A DNA stretch of 64,000 bases. Source: Thelephora terrestris. Taxonomy: Eukaryota; Basidiomycota; Agaricomycetes; Thelephorales; Thelephoraceae. The stretch lies in NCBI GenBank assembly GCA_015956445.1, contig WIUZ02000028.1, positions 1 to 64,000 on the forward strand, given 5' to 3'. Made by a program: the position numbers and the translations under genes. The notes under the pieces were generated by a model. That model was not told the DNA's origin and made no database searches. It was given only the letters and a program-made list of their open reading frames with translations. Shown in pieces: positions 47,196-58,657 of the stretch. Every line of letters starts with the position of its first letter. Within the stretch, counting starts at the first letter, position 1.

Positions 47196-48012
47196 CTAAT
47201 CATTGCTCCATAAGGAGCCCCGTGCGGAAGTCCGGATCACCCCAAGCCGTTCCTCGAAAGTCTTTATCTGTTGGTCGTATTCCGCCCCGGTCTTATTTCC
47301 TGTTTGTGTGCAAAATTCAGGGGAAGATAAATGACCTAATCCTCCAATAATGCAAGAAGAACAGAAGAAAACGAACCGGGATCCACAATGAACGTCTGAA
47401 GGTCCCCCAGGAGCGAGTTAAACTCTCTCGTCCGGATCGCCGTGAACTCGGGTTCTCCCCAAGCTCTGACTGTAGCTAAATACAAGGCCAGGAGCAACGA
47501 ACATCCGCCGAGCACGCAAACTATGGGCTCGTCCTACGAAGCGACCACGGTTAGAAACCTCGTTGTTTGGAGGGAGGGAGGGGATCTCACGGAAAAGGCA
47601 CCAGCACCGATGATCAAGATGCAAAAGAAGGCTTGGAACACTACCACTCCGTTGATGAGTAACTTTCGTCTGTAAGCTGAAGGGTGCTTCGTCGTGAGCG
47701 CGCAAGGAACGTAACCAAGGCTTAGTACCGAAAGGCTTACATCGCTTTTGAGATTTGTCCCTCTCCGCTGTTGTGGACTCTAACATGTCCTCGAGAGTAT
47801 TATTTCTCTGTAAGGCTCACGTTCAGAATCCCTGAGCCCGTACTAAATAAATGAAAAACACTTACACTCTGTTGGGGTTCGGGTTCTGCGGGATGTTTCT
47901 GAGGTGGCTCAATCTGGATCCGTCGTTGGGTCTGCTGACCCTCGGCGTGGTACCCCCTAGGTTCCTCGATGACCGCCACGGGGGGGTAGAGATGACTTTG
48001 GGCAGATGACAT
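47196..48012 (-). CDS. SLATT-type two-helix membrane protein (fungal)
   Basis: Five exons give 182 residues: 48,012-47,866; 47,807-47,741; 47,676-47,591; 47,521-47,377; 47,299-47,196. The first 70 residues are polar and disordered. Then come two hydrophobic segments almost back to back (LLINGVVVFQAFFCILIIGA and FCVLGGCSLLLALYLATV, residues about 79-118), followed by RAWGEPEF, a helix with SLLGDLQTFIVDPG, and a final KTGAEYDQQIKTFEERLG. This order (hairpin, R-x-x-GEPE-like turn, LxxFxxD-like helix, final EYD helix) fits the fungal SMODS- and SLOG-associating 2TM effector domain (SLATT_fungal). SLATT domains in bacteria are proposed membrane effectors; their role in fungi is unknown. It is transcribed divergently from Duo1. 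Confidence 0.7.
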
Positions 48013-48857
48013 GACCTCTAACCAGGCGGTGGACAAAAGGAATTACAAGGTTCTTATATCGAAGGAGGATATGTTGTAGAGTTGGGATCTTCTATCGTGG
48101 GTGAGATAGGAGAGGTGGGGTGTGTGAGGGGGGAGCCAGATGGATTGAAGGAGTCGAATATATTATCCCATTCGATACACAGCCTGAGAGCTTAGACGGG
48201 GCACTGTAATGCCTCACCCGGGCAGCATGAACCAGCGGACGAGTTCGTCGACGATCAAACGCCTTTTCATCGAACAGCACTGCACCACTTTTCCTCATCT
48301 CTGTTCTCGTTCGCATCTCACCCGTTCATATTCACGCTTGACCGGTGACCTGTGGCACCGAGGCACATTCTAAGTGTAAGACAATACACTGGTGAGTACC
48401 CGCCACCACTTACTTCGATTGCGTCATGCGGTACGCGAACATTGGCCACAATCGGGCCTCAACTGACACATCTCCACGTGTTCTCGTAGTAAATGGCTGG
48501 CACAGGTTGAGAGTGGCATATTTGACCCGTCTACGGAGAAGATTTTGAATGAAGTCAGGGCTACAAGAGTGTGGACGGGCACACTCGACCGTCAGCGGCG
48601 TGGACAAGGCGTGGATCATCATGACCAGTGCCGCGCTTTACATAATCGTGTGCGTGATGCCAAGGTGGGCCGAACCACACGAGCCAATCGAATAAGCCAA
48701 ACAGAGACGTGCCACTTGGCCCAGCCTAAGACAATCCGAAGGGATCCAGCCCAGAACTGCATGTGCGGGAGGCGATGCGAGGTGCGATGTCCTCGGGATC
48801 ACTCTGGTTGAATGATGATCGAGATCATATCCGAACTCTTTGAGCCCTTTGACCAAG
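48013..48857. other. Divergent promoter region between the SLATT gene and Duo1
   Basis: About 845 bases separate the two divergently transcribed starts. Short frames on both strands lack motifs. No clear TATA box was found for either gene. Confidence 0.5.
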
Positions 48858-49937
48858 ATGGATTCCGTAGACCTCTCTGCAGACCTAACCGCTCTCCCGA
48901 TCGACCAAAACGCCCGGTTGCTCTCCGAATCTCCTCTGATAGGACGCTCCAGCCATTCAGATATCGCTTCGTCTGACTTATCCGTACACGATCTACCAAC
49001 TCGTGATCGCAGCCAGAGCGGAGCAGTAGATGACCAACGCGAAGAGGATGAAGTCGAAGAGGGCCCACGTGGTGAAGGAAATGAGGAAGAAGAAGGGGAG
49101 GAAGGTGGTGAAGACGAGGAGGCTCAGATCAGGAGGGCGAGGAAGGCTGCTCGGATGCGGGAGGAGAAGCTTCAAAACGACCTGTTCTTGCTCAAGAAAC
49201 TCAACAACTCCTTTTCGCTGTATACGGATGCTTTGCGAGCCACTCAGTCGAGTACAGAAGTGAGTTCACGTTCCCTCTGGCAGCCCACTCGATTTTATTG
49301 GCGTCTGTGATATCTAGAGATTGAAGGCGCGCCTGAAAGACACGAACGCGTTGTTGGATGTGTACATTGGAACGCTCGACCGTTCGGAAGCGGTGACTAA
49401 GCTGATACTGGACAAGAAGTGGGAGGGAGCATCTGCCGTATGTCATGCTCCTCGGCACCTATTACCCTCTCGACACGGATGGGAAGACATTGACGATATC
49501 TTATCTAGGACGAAGAGATTCTACTGAATCAGATACGGGAACGAGAGGCTGCCCAGCGGCGAAAAGCAGAAGCTCGCGAGCGAGAAGCGGAGCTTGCGCG
49601 ACTGCGACTGGAAGAAGAGCGATTGGCGAGAGAGGAAGAGGAGCGGCGGCAGGCTGAACGCGGGAAGGCGTTGGAGAAGAAGAGAGTGGTAGGAAGGGGA
49701 GTATCCAGGACGGTGGACCCGAGCTCGAGTGGGGTAAGAGGCGTCAGAGGGACGAGAGCCACGATGAGGGCGAGGAGTGCCGCCACTGGGACCGGCAGAG
49801 GCACGATTTTTTGTTGTTCGATATGCAAGGTGGCGCTCATTTTAGTTGAAGGTACGACGACGGGTATTCCTCGGCCTTCGTCCTCTGCATCGACCCGGAC
49901 GAGCGGGATTCCTTTACGGGGTCGTGGCCGCGCCTGA
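48858..49937 (+). CDS. DUO1: DASH complex subunit Duo1
   Basis: Three exons, 48,858-49,259, 49,318-49,437 and 49,509-49,937, give 316 residues. The Duo1 domain spans residues about 105-180: LQNDLFLLKKLNNSFSLYTD, TERLKARLKDTNALLDVYIG, then SEAVTKLILDKKWEGAS followed by DEE. This matches the Duo1 pattern of a helix pair ending in a W-x-GA-like motif. A highly charged Glu/Arg-rich helix follows, then a GVRGVRGTRA-type basic tail seen in basidiomycete orthologues. Before the domain is a long acidic Glu/Gly-rich stretch. Duo1 is part of the DASH/Dam1 complex, which couples kinetochores to microtubules in mitosis. The start ATG at 48,858 is the first in a frame that gives MDSVDLSADL. The last 30 residues may be intron read-through. 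Confidence 0.85.
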
Positions 49938-50860
49938 TATCAATCGAGGTCCAGTACTGTATGCGGCTCGAGGTAGCCTCGCACGTTCGTCCGTGCGGGT
50001 TATCCGAGGTGAAGTCGCTGCCTGCTCACGGGCTCCTGCAAACGAGTCTTGGATTGCGGACAACATTCTTCTTGTGACCGAGGATCCAACGTTCACGTTC
50101 AGTGTTCAGGGGTTCATACGATTCCTTGAAAGATAGCGTGCACATGGGCATTATCGGCCCATCCGAGACGGATCCAACGGGGGGATGTGTTTCGCCATAA
50201 GAAGTCGCCGGGGGAGCTAGAAGGCAATTGTAGTCAATCCTCATGTCCTTCTTTGAATTCATTCCGCGGGCTCATGGGACACGATACATACGTTATTGAG
50301 ACTAGACTTATTGGGGTTCAAAAGTTTGTAGTGAAATGAATGGTGATGTTTTTCGCCCGTGTTTGCCGGATGCTTGAATGGACCCTGTTTTCCCTTGTGA
50401 ATCGGTTTTGCCCCCTCTAATCCTTGTCAAGGTTTTTTTCACCTCATTCACTAAAGGGACGCGGATATCAAACGATGGCCTTGAATCCGAGTTTGCAAAG
50501 CAAGAAGCCGTTAGGAGACCGGTTTAATTGCCGCGGTGATCACTCCCGCCCAGTCCCGCCCTCGGCTCAGGGACGACCAGGAACGAAAGCACGCGGGGGC
50601 AATTCTCACTAATTATCTCGTGCACCCCGTCGGCTTTTTCTCCCTTACGTTGCGTGTCATTCGCTATTCGCTATCCGTGGATTCCCATTCCAGCACAAGC
50701 TCATCTCTTTCGATTACGTCCTCCTGCCCCCACCTTATGAAAGTGAAAGAGAATCCTTTGCCTTGTCTTTTGCACGAGATAACGGATGATCGATGCTAAG
50801 AAAGCCAATATAAATGCGAGTAACTCTTCGGATCTCACTGACCCCCTTCCCATCCCCCCG
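49938..50860. other. Intergenic stretch
   Basis: Between Duo1 and the Zn2Cys6 regulator, both on the plus strand. It should hold the Duo1 terminator and the regulator's promoter; no specific signal was identified. Confidence 0.45.
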
Positions 50861-53800
50861 ATGTCGATGTTGAGACCCTTGACTTGTATTCCCTGCCGGT
50901 CCGTCCTCCATCCCCCGTTGAATTCCGTTCCAACCTCTGAATCGCACCTTCCACCCGTACAGAGCTCGCAAAGTTGTCAGTACACGATCTCCTCATGCAA
51001 ATGACTTCTTTTTGTAACGAATCTACCGTTCCAGAAATGTGACAGTGGCGTTCCGCATTGCAATCGATGCGTTAGGACGAATAGGTCCAAGTCATGCACC
51101 TACGACCTAACGCTCCCCGCGAAGCGGAAAGTGTCGGCCTTGCAAAAGGGTGAAGCGTGTATACCGTGTCGGTGAGCCTTTTTGCGCCGTTGAGAGACCG
51201 GTTCCTCCGGCTCCAACCGGTTTGTTCGCCGGTGTTTTTCATCTCCGTTCATCTACCCGCATAACAGGACAAAGAAGAAAGTTCGTGTTCGTTTAGTCTC
51301 TCTCCCTTTGGAGTGACGCTCATTCCACTACTTCTACCGACAGCGCTGCGATGCGACGCGTCCCGTCTGCCAACGATGCACTGTTGCCCGCTATCAGGAT
51401 CAATGCCTGTATGATGCCGCCCCGCCTGATTCCCCTATCGAGCTCTCCCCGTCCCAAACCCGTAGAATATTGGCTAGACAAACGTCTCTGTCAGGCGATA
51501 CTCCCCACGCGCGTCTGTCTCCTACGCCCAACTACGGTCAAGATTCGCTGTATACTGGTCGACAGTCCTCCCATGTACCCACGACGCCCCAGCAGCCCGA
51601 TGATCCCATGGACCAGGGAGAGGGTGTATCTCAACTCCTCCCTTTACGGGACGTGCAACCCACCGCTTCCACCTCCTTAGTCCCCGCGCAACCGCCCCAA
51701 AAACGCACGGATATCTTTCAGCCCCGTGCCACGCAGTCCCACTACCGACCTCAAAAAACCTATCGAGACCAAAACCGTCCCCATCCCTCCAACGAGAACG
51801 GTCAGGCGGGCTCTTCGGTCGTCATCCGTTCGTCGGCGCTTGTCCCATCTTCACCTCTTCTCAAGTCGACGGTCTCGAACTCTCGCGCTTCTGAGCAATA
51901 CCCCATTCAGGCTGATCCGACGAGCCCATATTATACCTTTCAGGATACTCGATTGATACCGAACCCTATCGTTCGCATCTTTATGGAGAATGCGACGAAT
52001 CCCAGGATGTTCTCGCTCCAGAACATCAGCCCGGACACTCTCAGTCTATTGTTGTCAGTGTTCATCTTAGGTTGTATGCCCGTCGAAGGTAGCTAATTTT
52101 GTGACCTTTTAGCCGATTCGAGTTCGTTTCCCACCTCGTCCAGTTTGCACTCTTCCTCCCTGTTGCCAAACTGCAAGCGATCATCCTCGGTGACACTTCT
52201 GGAACCTTTGTCCACCCTTGTATCGTCCATCTTGCTAACCTCATGGGTTGTCACCTCCATCAAGATAACAGACTGGACTATGGCTTGAACCATCTCGAGC
52301 TCTTGCATCTGAACACCGTCTGTCACACACTCGAAGAAATGGATCGGGACCCTGAGCAACAATTCCAGCCGCGGTTCCACATTCCCGGGCAAACCCGCCA
52401 TCCTGTTCCCGTAGAACCTAACCCAAAGATGCAAGGGGAAGCCGAGGACCCGTTCACCTACGCCCAAATCCGCTTTTTGCTCTTCCTGTATGCTTTGCTG
52501 TGGAGAAGCACCAACGTTGCGAGTCGTCTGCTTAGATCCGTCTTTTACATCGTCGAGAGGAACGACCTTCGATTTGTGCCCGAATATAAGCTTGCACAGT
52601 TTCAGCATGGGCACGGCAGTCATGCCGAGCCTGTGGTAGGCCACGGCGGAGGCGGCGTGGCCCCCTTGCCAGAGTTTTCCGAATCAGACTACGAGCGCGT
52701 CGTGTTTTTGTCGTCGCTTATCGGGGCCGACGCAGGTCTGCAACTCTTTGGCCTGGAAAGGAGAGCAGAGCTGTCGTGGTTGGATCTCGAAAGACAGTTT
52801 TTTGACGAACTTCCGGTATGGCTCAACGGTACAACATTGTTGTGAAGTTAACATCGTACGATTCCAGGTCGTGTACCCTGCTTTGTCACAGATGCCTCTC
52901 GTGTGGCGTGATCGAGGGTTGTTGTTGCTCAACCACGCGACGAGCTTACAGAAACAACACATCGGTGGAAGTGCGTTGCTTTTTCTCTTCGCGAGTCTCC
53001 CTGCATCACGCTGATCGCCCATCGATCGTAGAGGACGTCATTCAGTCATGCAAAGACCTACTCAGTTCACACTTCATCATGATCGAGGGCCTTCCGAAGA
53101 TCATCGCTTTACACCATGATGACCAGGAAGGCCTCCTCATCCTCCGTTGCTCTGCTATCGTTGTTCACACCGCCATGGCTGTCCTATTGCGCACGCTTTC
53201 GCAAGCGTTGGCGGCTGGTCAGGGTGATTCCGCCGCCTTGGCTGACGACCAGGCTCCCCCGATGGTGTATCGGAGGAGATGCAGGAAGTCTTTGAAAGAG
53301 GCGATCAAGATTACGAGAAGATTGGCCGATGCGGATTTCCCGTTCATCGATGTCACGATGTCGGTAAGGCCTTCTGTCATGTTGGTGATTTTTCCGTTCA
53401 CCTCTTCGTTTTGTAGGTGTGCTGGTTTCAGATCCTTACGATCACCGCCGAGTTGGATAACGAGGACGTCGCGATGGGGATCAGCCCTGAGAGGGATTCA
53501 CCTCCTCCTTCGATCCCGCCCGCTTCGAAGAGTCCGACGATTAGGAGTGCCGAGCCGGTGACCAGGGCCGCTCAGATCCGCCAACAGCGAGCGCAATACA
53601 ATCGGGAACGCCAACAGCCAAGATCTTCGCCTACACCCCAACCTCCTCCCTCATCATCCGCCTCCACCACCTCTGCCTCCTTGTCAAGATCCTCGCGATC
53701 CTCTTCAGCGTCCCCACCTCACCAAGCGACGATTTCCGAAATCTGCGAGGACGAGCCGGAGCCTGGAATCGGTGGGGAGCCGATGCCGTCGATCGACGAG

Positions 53801-53968
53801 GTCGCGGAGGAGTTGTCGGATTTGCAGCTGTTGGATAAGAGCACGAAGCAGCTGCAGGCGAGTTTTTGGAGGCCGGTTCCGGACGCGTTGACGGGGAAGA
53901 TGCATGGGATTTTGGAGGGGCTTAAGGTTGTCATGGAGAATTTGGAGGGGGTGTATTCTAACCAGTAG
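50861..53968 (+). CDS. Transcription factor with two tandem Zn2Cys6 domains
   Basis: The start ATG at 50,861 gives MSMLRPLTCIPCR. First zinc cluster: CIPCR, then ARKV from a 13-base exon (50,963-50,975), then KCDSGVPHCNRC and CTYD (exon 51,035-51,171), spacing C-x2-C-x6-C-x6-C-x2-C-x8-C. About 15 residues later the second cluster starts: CIPCR, then TKKK from another 13-base exon (51,268-51,280), then RCDATRPVCQRC and CLYD (from 51,344). Two adjacent binuclear clusters are known from agaricomycete regulators. A Pro/Ser/Gln-rich linker follows, then a helical fungal regulatory region (RFEFVSHLVQFALFLPVAKL, FTYAQIRFLLFLYALLW, WLDLERQFFDELP, LVWRDRGLLLLNHATSL, ILTITAELDNED) with introns near 52,050-52,113, 52,816-52,866, 52,971-53,030 and 53,363-53,417. 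It ends in a disordered Ser/Pro/Gln tail and a short helix. It is expected to bind DNA in the nucleus; targets are unknown. The splice point near 52,050 is uncertain. Confidence 0.85.
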
Positions 53969-54576
53969 GACGGCTGTTATATGGCCTCTCTCCTCCTCAT
54001 CCTCCCGCTTCGTGCCGTGCTCGGTGACGTGGCGCGTGTACGGATCTCGTCTGTTTGTAAGTTTCTCGCTCGTTTTGTCTTTTCGTCGTTCTTGGTCTCT
54101 GCTTTGTCATTGCTTGAACCCTGCTTCTTGGTTTTTCGGGCATTCTAAAGGTACAAACACGATTCCCAGCCTCACGCTCACTGATCATGTATGCCTCTTC
54201 ACCGTGTAAAGTCTGTAAACGCTGTATGTAGTACTACGCTCGTTGCTTTCTCTTTCAGTCATTTTTCCTTTTTGCTTCGTCTTGAGGCCTCTCGCTCACA
54301 CACCAGATGTGTGCGCCTACCTGAACAGCGAGAATAAATCTCGGCGCTGGCGGCAAGAATCCTTACCGTGGGTAACAAACTTTGATCGGATCTATATCAG
54401 GCATCACCGATCCGTCTGCCCTATTGAAAGAGGCGTCGTCCCCGGCCTAATAGGTATCGTCCCCTTCTAAGATCGCGTCCTCCTCGCCTCTGAATTCGAT
54501 GCTGGATTCCAGCGTAGTCTGCCCTCGCTAGTGTGCTGTACTCATCTATTCTCAGATTTCCCCCGCTCGTCATTCC
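53969..54576. other. Intergenic stretch
   Basis: T/C-rich DNA between the regulator and F-box copy B; no gene or clear regulatory site was found. Confidence 0.45.
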
Positions 54577-55741
54577 ATGGATTTCCTCGCCCAAGAACTC
54601 ATCGATAAAATTATCGACCATATTCCAGGCGAGCACATGCGCTCTTGTTCACTCGTCGCCAAGCGTTGGAGACGCAGGAGTCAGCAACGCCTTTTCTCAA
54701 TCGTCCTATTCGCGTTCTACGATTTTGCCCGTTGGGAGATCAACATCCCACAGGACACGGATGGCATCCCTTCCTACGTCCACCACGTGCGATTCAATCA
54801 CCTTCCTCCCCGCCTTGAACCCGGGACTCTCTCCCGCGTGCTCAAGTTCTTCCCGTCGCTGGTTTCCCTGGAATTCGACCAGACCAAACTCCCACCGCCT
54901 GCGGAGCTTGCAGTCCCCTTGTCGCTTGGAGAGTTCGGGAACGGTATCACACGCTTGATACTCATTCGCGTATACGGCCCGTTCGATGTGATCACCTCTT
55001 TCGTTTTTTCCTTACCAAATCTGAAGGAACTGGTCATGACCGATGTCGAATTCGAGCCGGGTGGGTCGCCGCCTATCGTTCCGGACGCATCACGGAGGGG
55101 GCCGCTGGAACTGTTCATGGTCCAGGGGCAACGGATTCCCTGCAATGCCCTTGCTCTATGGAAACTTGCGTCCCGCAGGCTCTTATTGAATCCGAGCGTC
55201 GAGCGTATGGAGCTGCTCATCGGGGCTTCTTCGGAGACGATAGAGCTGCTGACGCTGAGAGGTATGCGATTCCTTCGAGCCTTTGAGAAGCAGAATCTAT
55301 ACTAACGCGGCCTGGCGATGTCAAGGTATGTCACCGGCAAGGCAAGCCGGGGATGATCCATCCCCCGTTTATTTGCCACCTTTTCCTTCCCTCACGAGTA
55401 TTAGAGTTGAGGTTGTAGGAAGCTCCCTCGCCGATCCCTTTTTGGGTCTCCTATCTTCCATCTGCTCAGCCCCGGAGCTATCCTCTGTCACTTTCTCATT
55501 CAATCGCCCATGGGCCATCCCCTCGGAATACGTTTCCTCCGGGGGTTGGAACGCTGTGGATAATTGGCTGGCGCGGATGGCGGCCGCGCGTGCCAGGGCG
55601 GGAGTCGGCTTGAAGGTTGTGCTAGCGAGATGGCCGGAGGCTAATCCGAGCTGGGAACGGTACTTTCCTTGCTTCAGGGAAGCTGGGGGCGAACTGAGCA
55701 GAGAGGCTCATGAATATGGATATCGGCCAATAGGTCAATAA
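54577..55741 (+). CDS. F-box-family protein (copy B)
   Basis: Two exons, 54,577-55,261 and 55,326-55,741. The intron starts gtatgcg and has a perfect CTATACTAAC branch site. It is closely related to copy A at 45.3 kb along its whole length: MDFLAQELIDKIIDHIPGEH, CSLVAKRWRRRSQQRLF, INIPQDTDGIPSYVHHVRF, FSLPNLKELVMTD, ASRRGPLELF, LPPFPSLTSIRVEVV, PELSSVTFSF, VVLARWPEANPSW. The N-terminal F-box-like helices should bind Skp1; the rest is LRR-like. It lies about 9 kb from copy A, separated by the SLATT, Duo1 and Zn2Cys6 genes. The frame is intact. Confidence 0.85.
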
Positions 55742-57386
55742 CCGATGCTGATCGCGAGGTCCCGTCGTGACGCGTCTGGAAGGGGGGCTTCGTTCTGAGC
55801 CTGCTCTTGCGTGATCGGCTCAGAACTTCTAGGACCCTAAACAGGTTTTGGGGATTCTGGATTTTGAACCAAGCGCCAGACTGAACGCTTGAGTTCAAGT
55901 GGGGCCATGCGCGTGCCCTGCTCAACCGTTGCAACTTCCACTTCCATAGGGCAAAATCGTGGTCGAGGGACTGCTTACTGGCGTTGATCGTCAGTGATAC
56001 TTTCCTAGTCTACTCAAGGAGGCCGCACTCATTTTGATTCTCAGATTGCGGCTGCTGAATTTTCTTGTTCGCACAAGAGATAATCTTTCCCCTCACCCTC
56101 CCACTTCGTATGCGCGTTTCTTTCGTTTGTAGGTTACTTGCTCTTTTTTTTTTGTTATTCCAAAGGTTCGAACGCAACCTCCTGCCTCGCCTTCACCGAT
56201 CCTGTACGTCTACTCACCGTCAAAATGTTGTAGTATCACACTCGGTTTTTTCTCGGCTACTTTAAATTCCTCCTTGCCCCGTTTTTCCCCGTTCTCACCC
56301 TCATTCTCCTCTTGGGATTGTCGTGTTGCTTGTTCACACAGACCGAGTGCGTTACAATGTATTGGCGAAAGGGCACCGTGCCATGAGAAACCCGGGACAG
56401 GTGGCAGTTTCTTCGCTCGTTTCTCCGGTCAGGGGCTGGTTTCCGCGCGTACTAGGCGCCTCGATGATGATGCATGATGCATGATGCATGGTGATCTGGG
56501 TTATCAGTACTTCAGTTCTGGTCGTTGAGATAACTCTGGATAAACGTTGGAACTGGCCGGGTTGTACGTGAGTTGGAAGCTGTATTCAACTAGCGCTTGT
56601 TTGATGCCAGTTGGTGCGGTGAATTGAACGGTGTCAAAAAAGCATCAACTACCGGGGTCTTTTCATACCTCACTCTATTTTGGTCTAACCTGGAGGCAAT
56701 GGGGCCTGCGTAGTGGCAAAGGGGGCCCACTGGAAGGATGGAGAATGGAGTTGAGGAACGCGTTTCGGGATTCAACGGCGCCCCGGCCGCGGGCACAGCT
56801 TCGATCGCGCTCAAACTTCCAGGGCGGGTACTATAGTACTCGTGTGCTCCATCACTATGCTGCATGCCACGGCTCCTGAAAGAAAGTGTGGGTAACGGCC
56901 ATACCCGACTCTATTCAAACCCAATGATGCAAGCAGCGCCGCAGGCGTTGACGTTGAGGCCCGGCGTCAATTCGGACGTGAGGTTTCCGTGTCTCGATTC
57001 AATCGGTGTGCATTGCTCGCAGTGACGATTAGGTACAGGAGCAAAAAATCGCGAAACCGCTAGTTTTTCTATCGCAGAGAAGAAGGAAAAGGGTGGCCGG
57101 TGGCCAGGGCAGTCGGAAGAAAACGATCGAGCTTTTTCCCCTTATCCCGTGAACAGAGTGTAAATTCAATCCAATTGAATAATACACCCCGGGTATAGCG
57201 TCAATTTTGCGGCTTCTAAGCGCAAAATGAATAGGTGCGACTCGCGCACATCAACCAAGGGTCATGCAAGACAGGGAAACTTGAGGAAATGACGTGTGAG
57301 TAGGCAAATCAAGTCATGTAGTGACTGCAGACACGCACCAAAGAACGTGGTGGGTGGTATGTAAGAGTGGGTATGCAATCGACCAT
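55742..57386. other. Intergenic stretch with a small microsatellite
   Basis: No supportable gene. A short tandem run of ATGATGC units lies at about 56,464-56,491. A ten-base T-run occurs near 56,142. Short frames have no motifs. Confidence 0.45.
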
Positions 57387-58657
57387 TCAATGGTTGCTGC
57401 TTCGTCCGTGGAAGCGACGGGCAGAGAGAGAACGTTTCTTGGACGCGTTCCTCTTGTTCATGCAGGTACTGGTGTCATTGGTGTTTGCCGGAGTGCCCGT
57501 ATAGGAGGGGGGAGAGGCGGTGGAAGAATAACCGGGGGAGCTGGAGGATACGCTGGAGGATACGCTGGAGGAAGAGGGAGTAGTACGGTCGGAAGAACTG
57601 CCATCGGCGAAGCTAACGACATTAGGACCAGCAACAACGAATTTAGTGAGATCGTCGTTGTAGATGTTAGGCCAGACGTATCCGTTGTACATTCCGGGGA
57701 AGCTGGTGAGTTCGCTTGCAGCTGGCTGGTCAGCACCTCCATTGTTGACGGTGACCTGACTATGGGAAGGGAGCTCTTTGAGTCAACGAAACATGAGCTG
57801 AAACCGGAAGGAACACGTACACGCAGCCTGGGAAGTACTGTGGCTGGCCTACATTATGAAGGGCAACGATCTCATAGCGAACCAACTACGGGCCAAGGAA
57901 GAAGCGTCAGCTGTCGGCTGAACGCAAACGCGATGGAAATAACTGACGTATTGCCCGGAAGCCAGCCCAGCTGGGATGGTGGAAGTCCACTGGTTGCCAT
58001 CTACATTGCGAAACAAGGGAATTCAACGCATGATTCAGAATTTCTGAACCGGCCGGACGTACCGGCGAGTAATTTCATCGATGCCCACTGTCCGTTTGTG
58101 TATCCACCTTGATCGATCTTGAACCATTGGCCATCGGAAGCCGTGAAGGTAGAACAGTCTCCATTGCAGGAAGCCATGAAAGTTGTAACGGGACCCTTGT
58201 GACTATCTGGCCACTGTAATGAGTCAATGACATGAGAGTAAGTCTCACGGTGATCAGCTGATAGCGACCGAGAAGCGTACGGCGGTCCAGTAAAAAGTCA
58301 TGTCACTTCCAGCATTGATTTCGAACGTGTCGTCCACACCGACGTTGCCTCCTTGGTTGCAGGCAATATCGGTGTTCGTGACATCGTACACGGGACCATT
58401 CCCGGGGATCTTGCGAATGACCCGAGTTGGGACAGGGCTCTCGTACCTGTGTGGGTCCAACCCGAAGCAGGATTTCATTGATGAGAAACGACTCAGAACG
58501 CCCATCATGAACAACAGGGGGGTCACACTTACGGATCGGTGAAAGGAAGCCAACCAGTCTGATTCTGACCGTCGGCAATGACTGAACTGACGTAGCCATG
58601 AGCGGCCACGTAGGTGACAGAGGATAACAATGCAACGAGGATGGTGAAGTGGCGCAT
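57387..58657 (-). CDS. AA9 lytic polysaccharide monooxygenase, secreted
   Basis: Six exons give 310 residues: 58,657-58,533; 58,446-58,281; 58,213-58,063; 58,000-57,948; 57,885-57,821; 57,759-57,387. A 19-residue signal peptide (MRHFTILVALLSSVTYVAA) precedes HGYVSSV, so the mature enzyme starts with the copper-binding His. AA9 landmarks follow: NGPVYDVTNTDIACNQGG, YWTAWPDSHKGPVTTF (second copper His), NGDCSTFTASDGQWFKID, WTSTIPAGLASGQYLVRYEI, ALHNVGQPQYFPGC, then SFPGMYN and the VVAGPNV end. AA9 enzymes cleave cellulose or related glucans oxidatively outside the cell with an electron donor. Two positions differ from the usual pattern: RYEI where R-H-E-I is common, and QYFP where Q-F-Y-P carries the axial Tyr. 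After the domain there is a Ser-rich tail and a basic end (CMNKRNASKKRS), with no cellulose-binding module. Confidence 0.9.

Noticed and set aside
47418-47786. 122-codon minus-strand frame with an Arg-rich end
   Set aside because: It runs through two introns of the SLATT gene in the wrong frame; the spliced model gives the two hydrophobic helices.
56464-56491. ATGATGC microsatellite as a regulatory site
   Set aside because: It is a short simple repeat far from any supported start codon.
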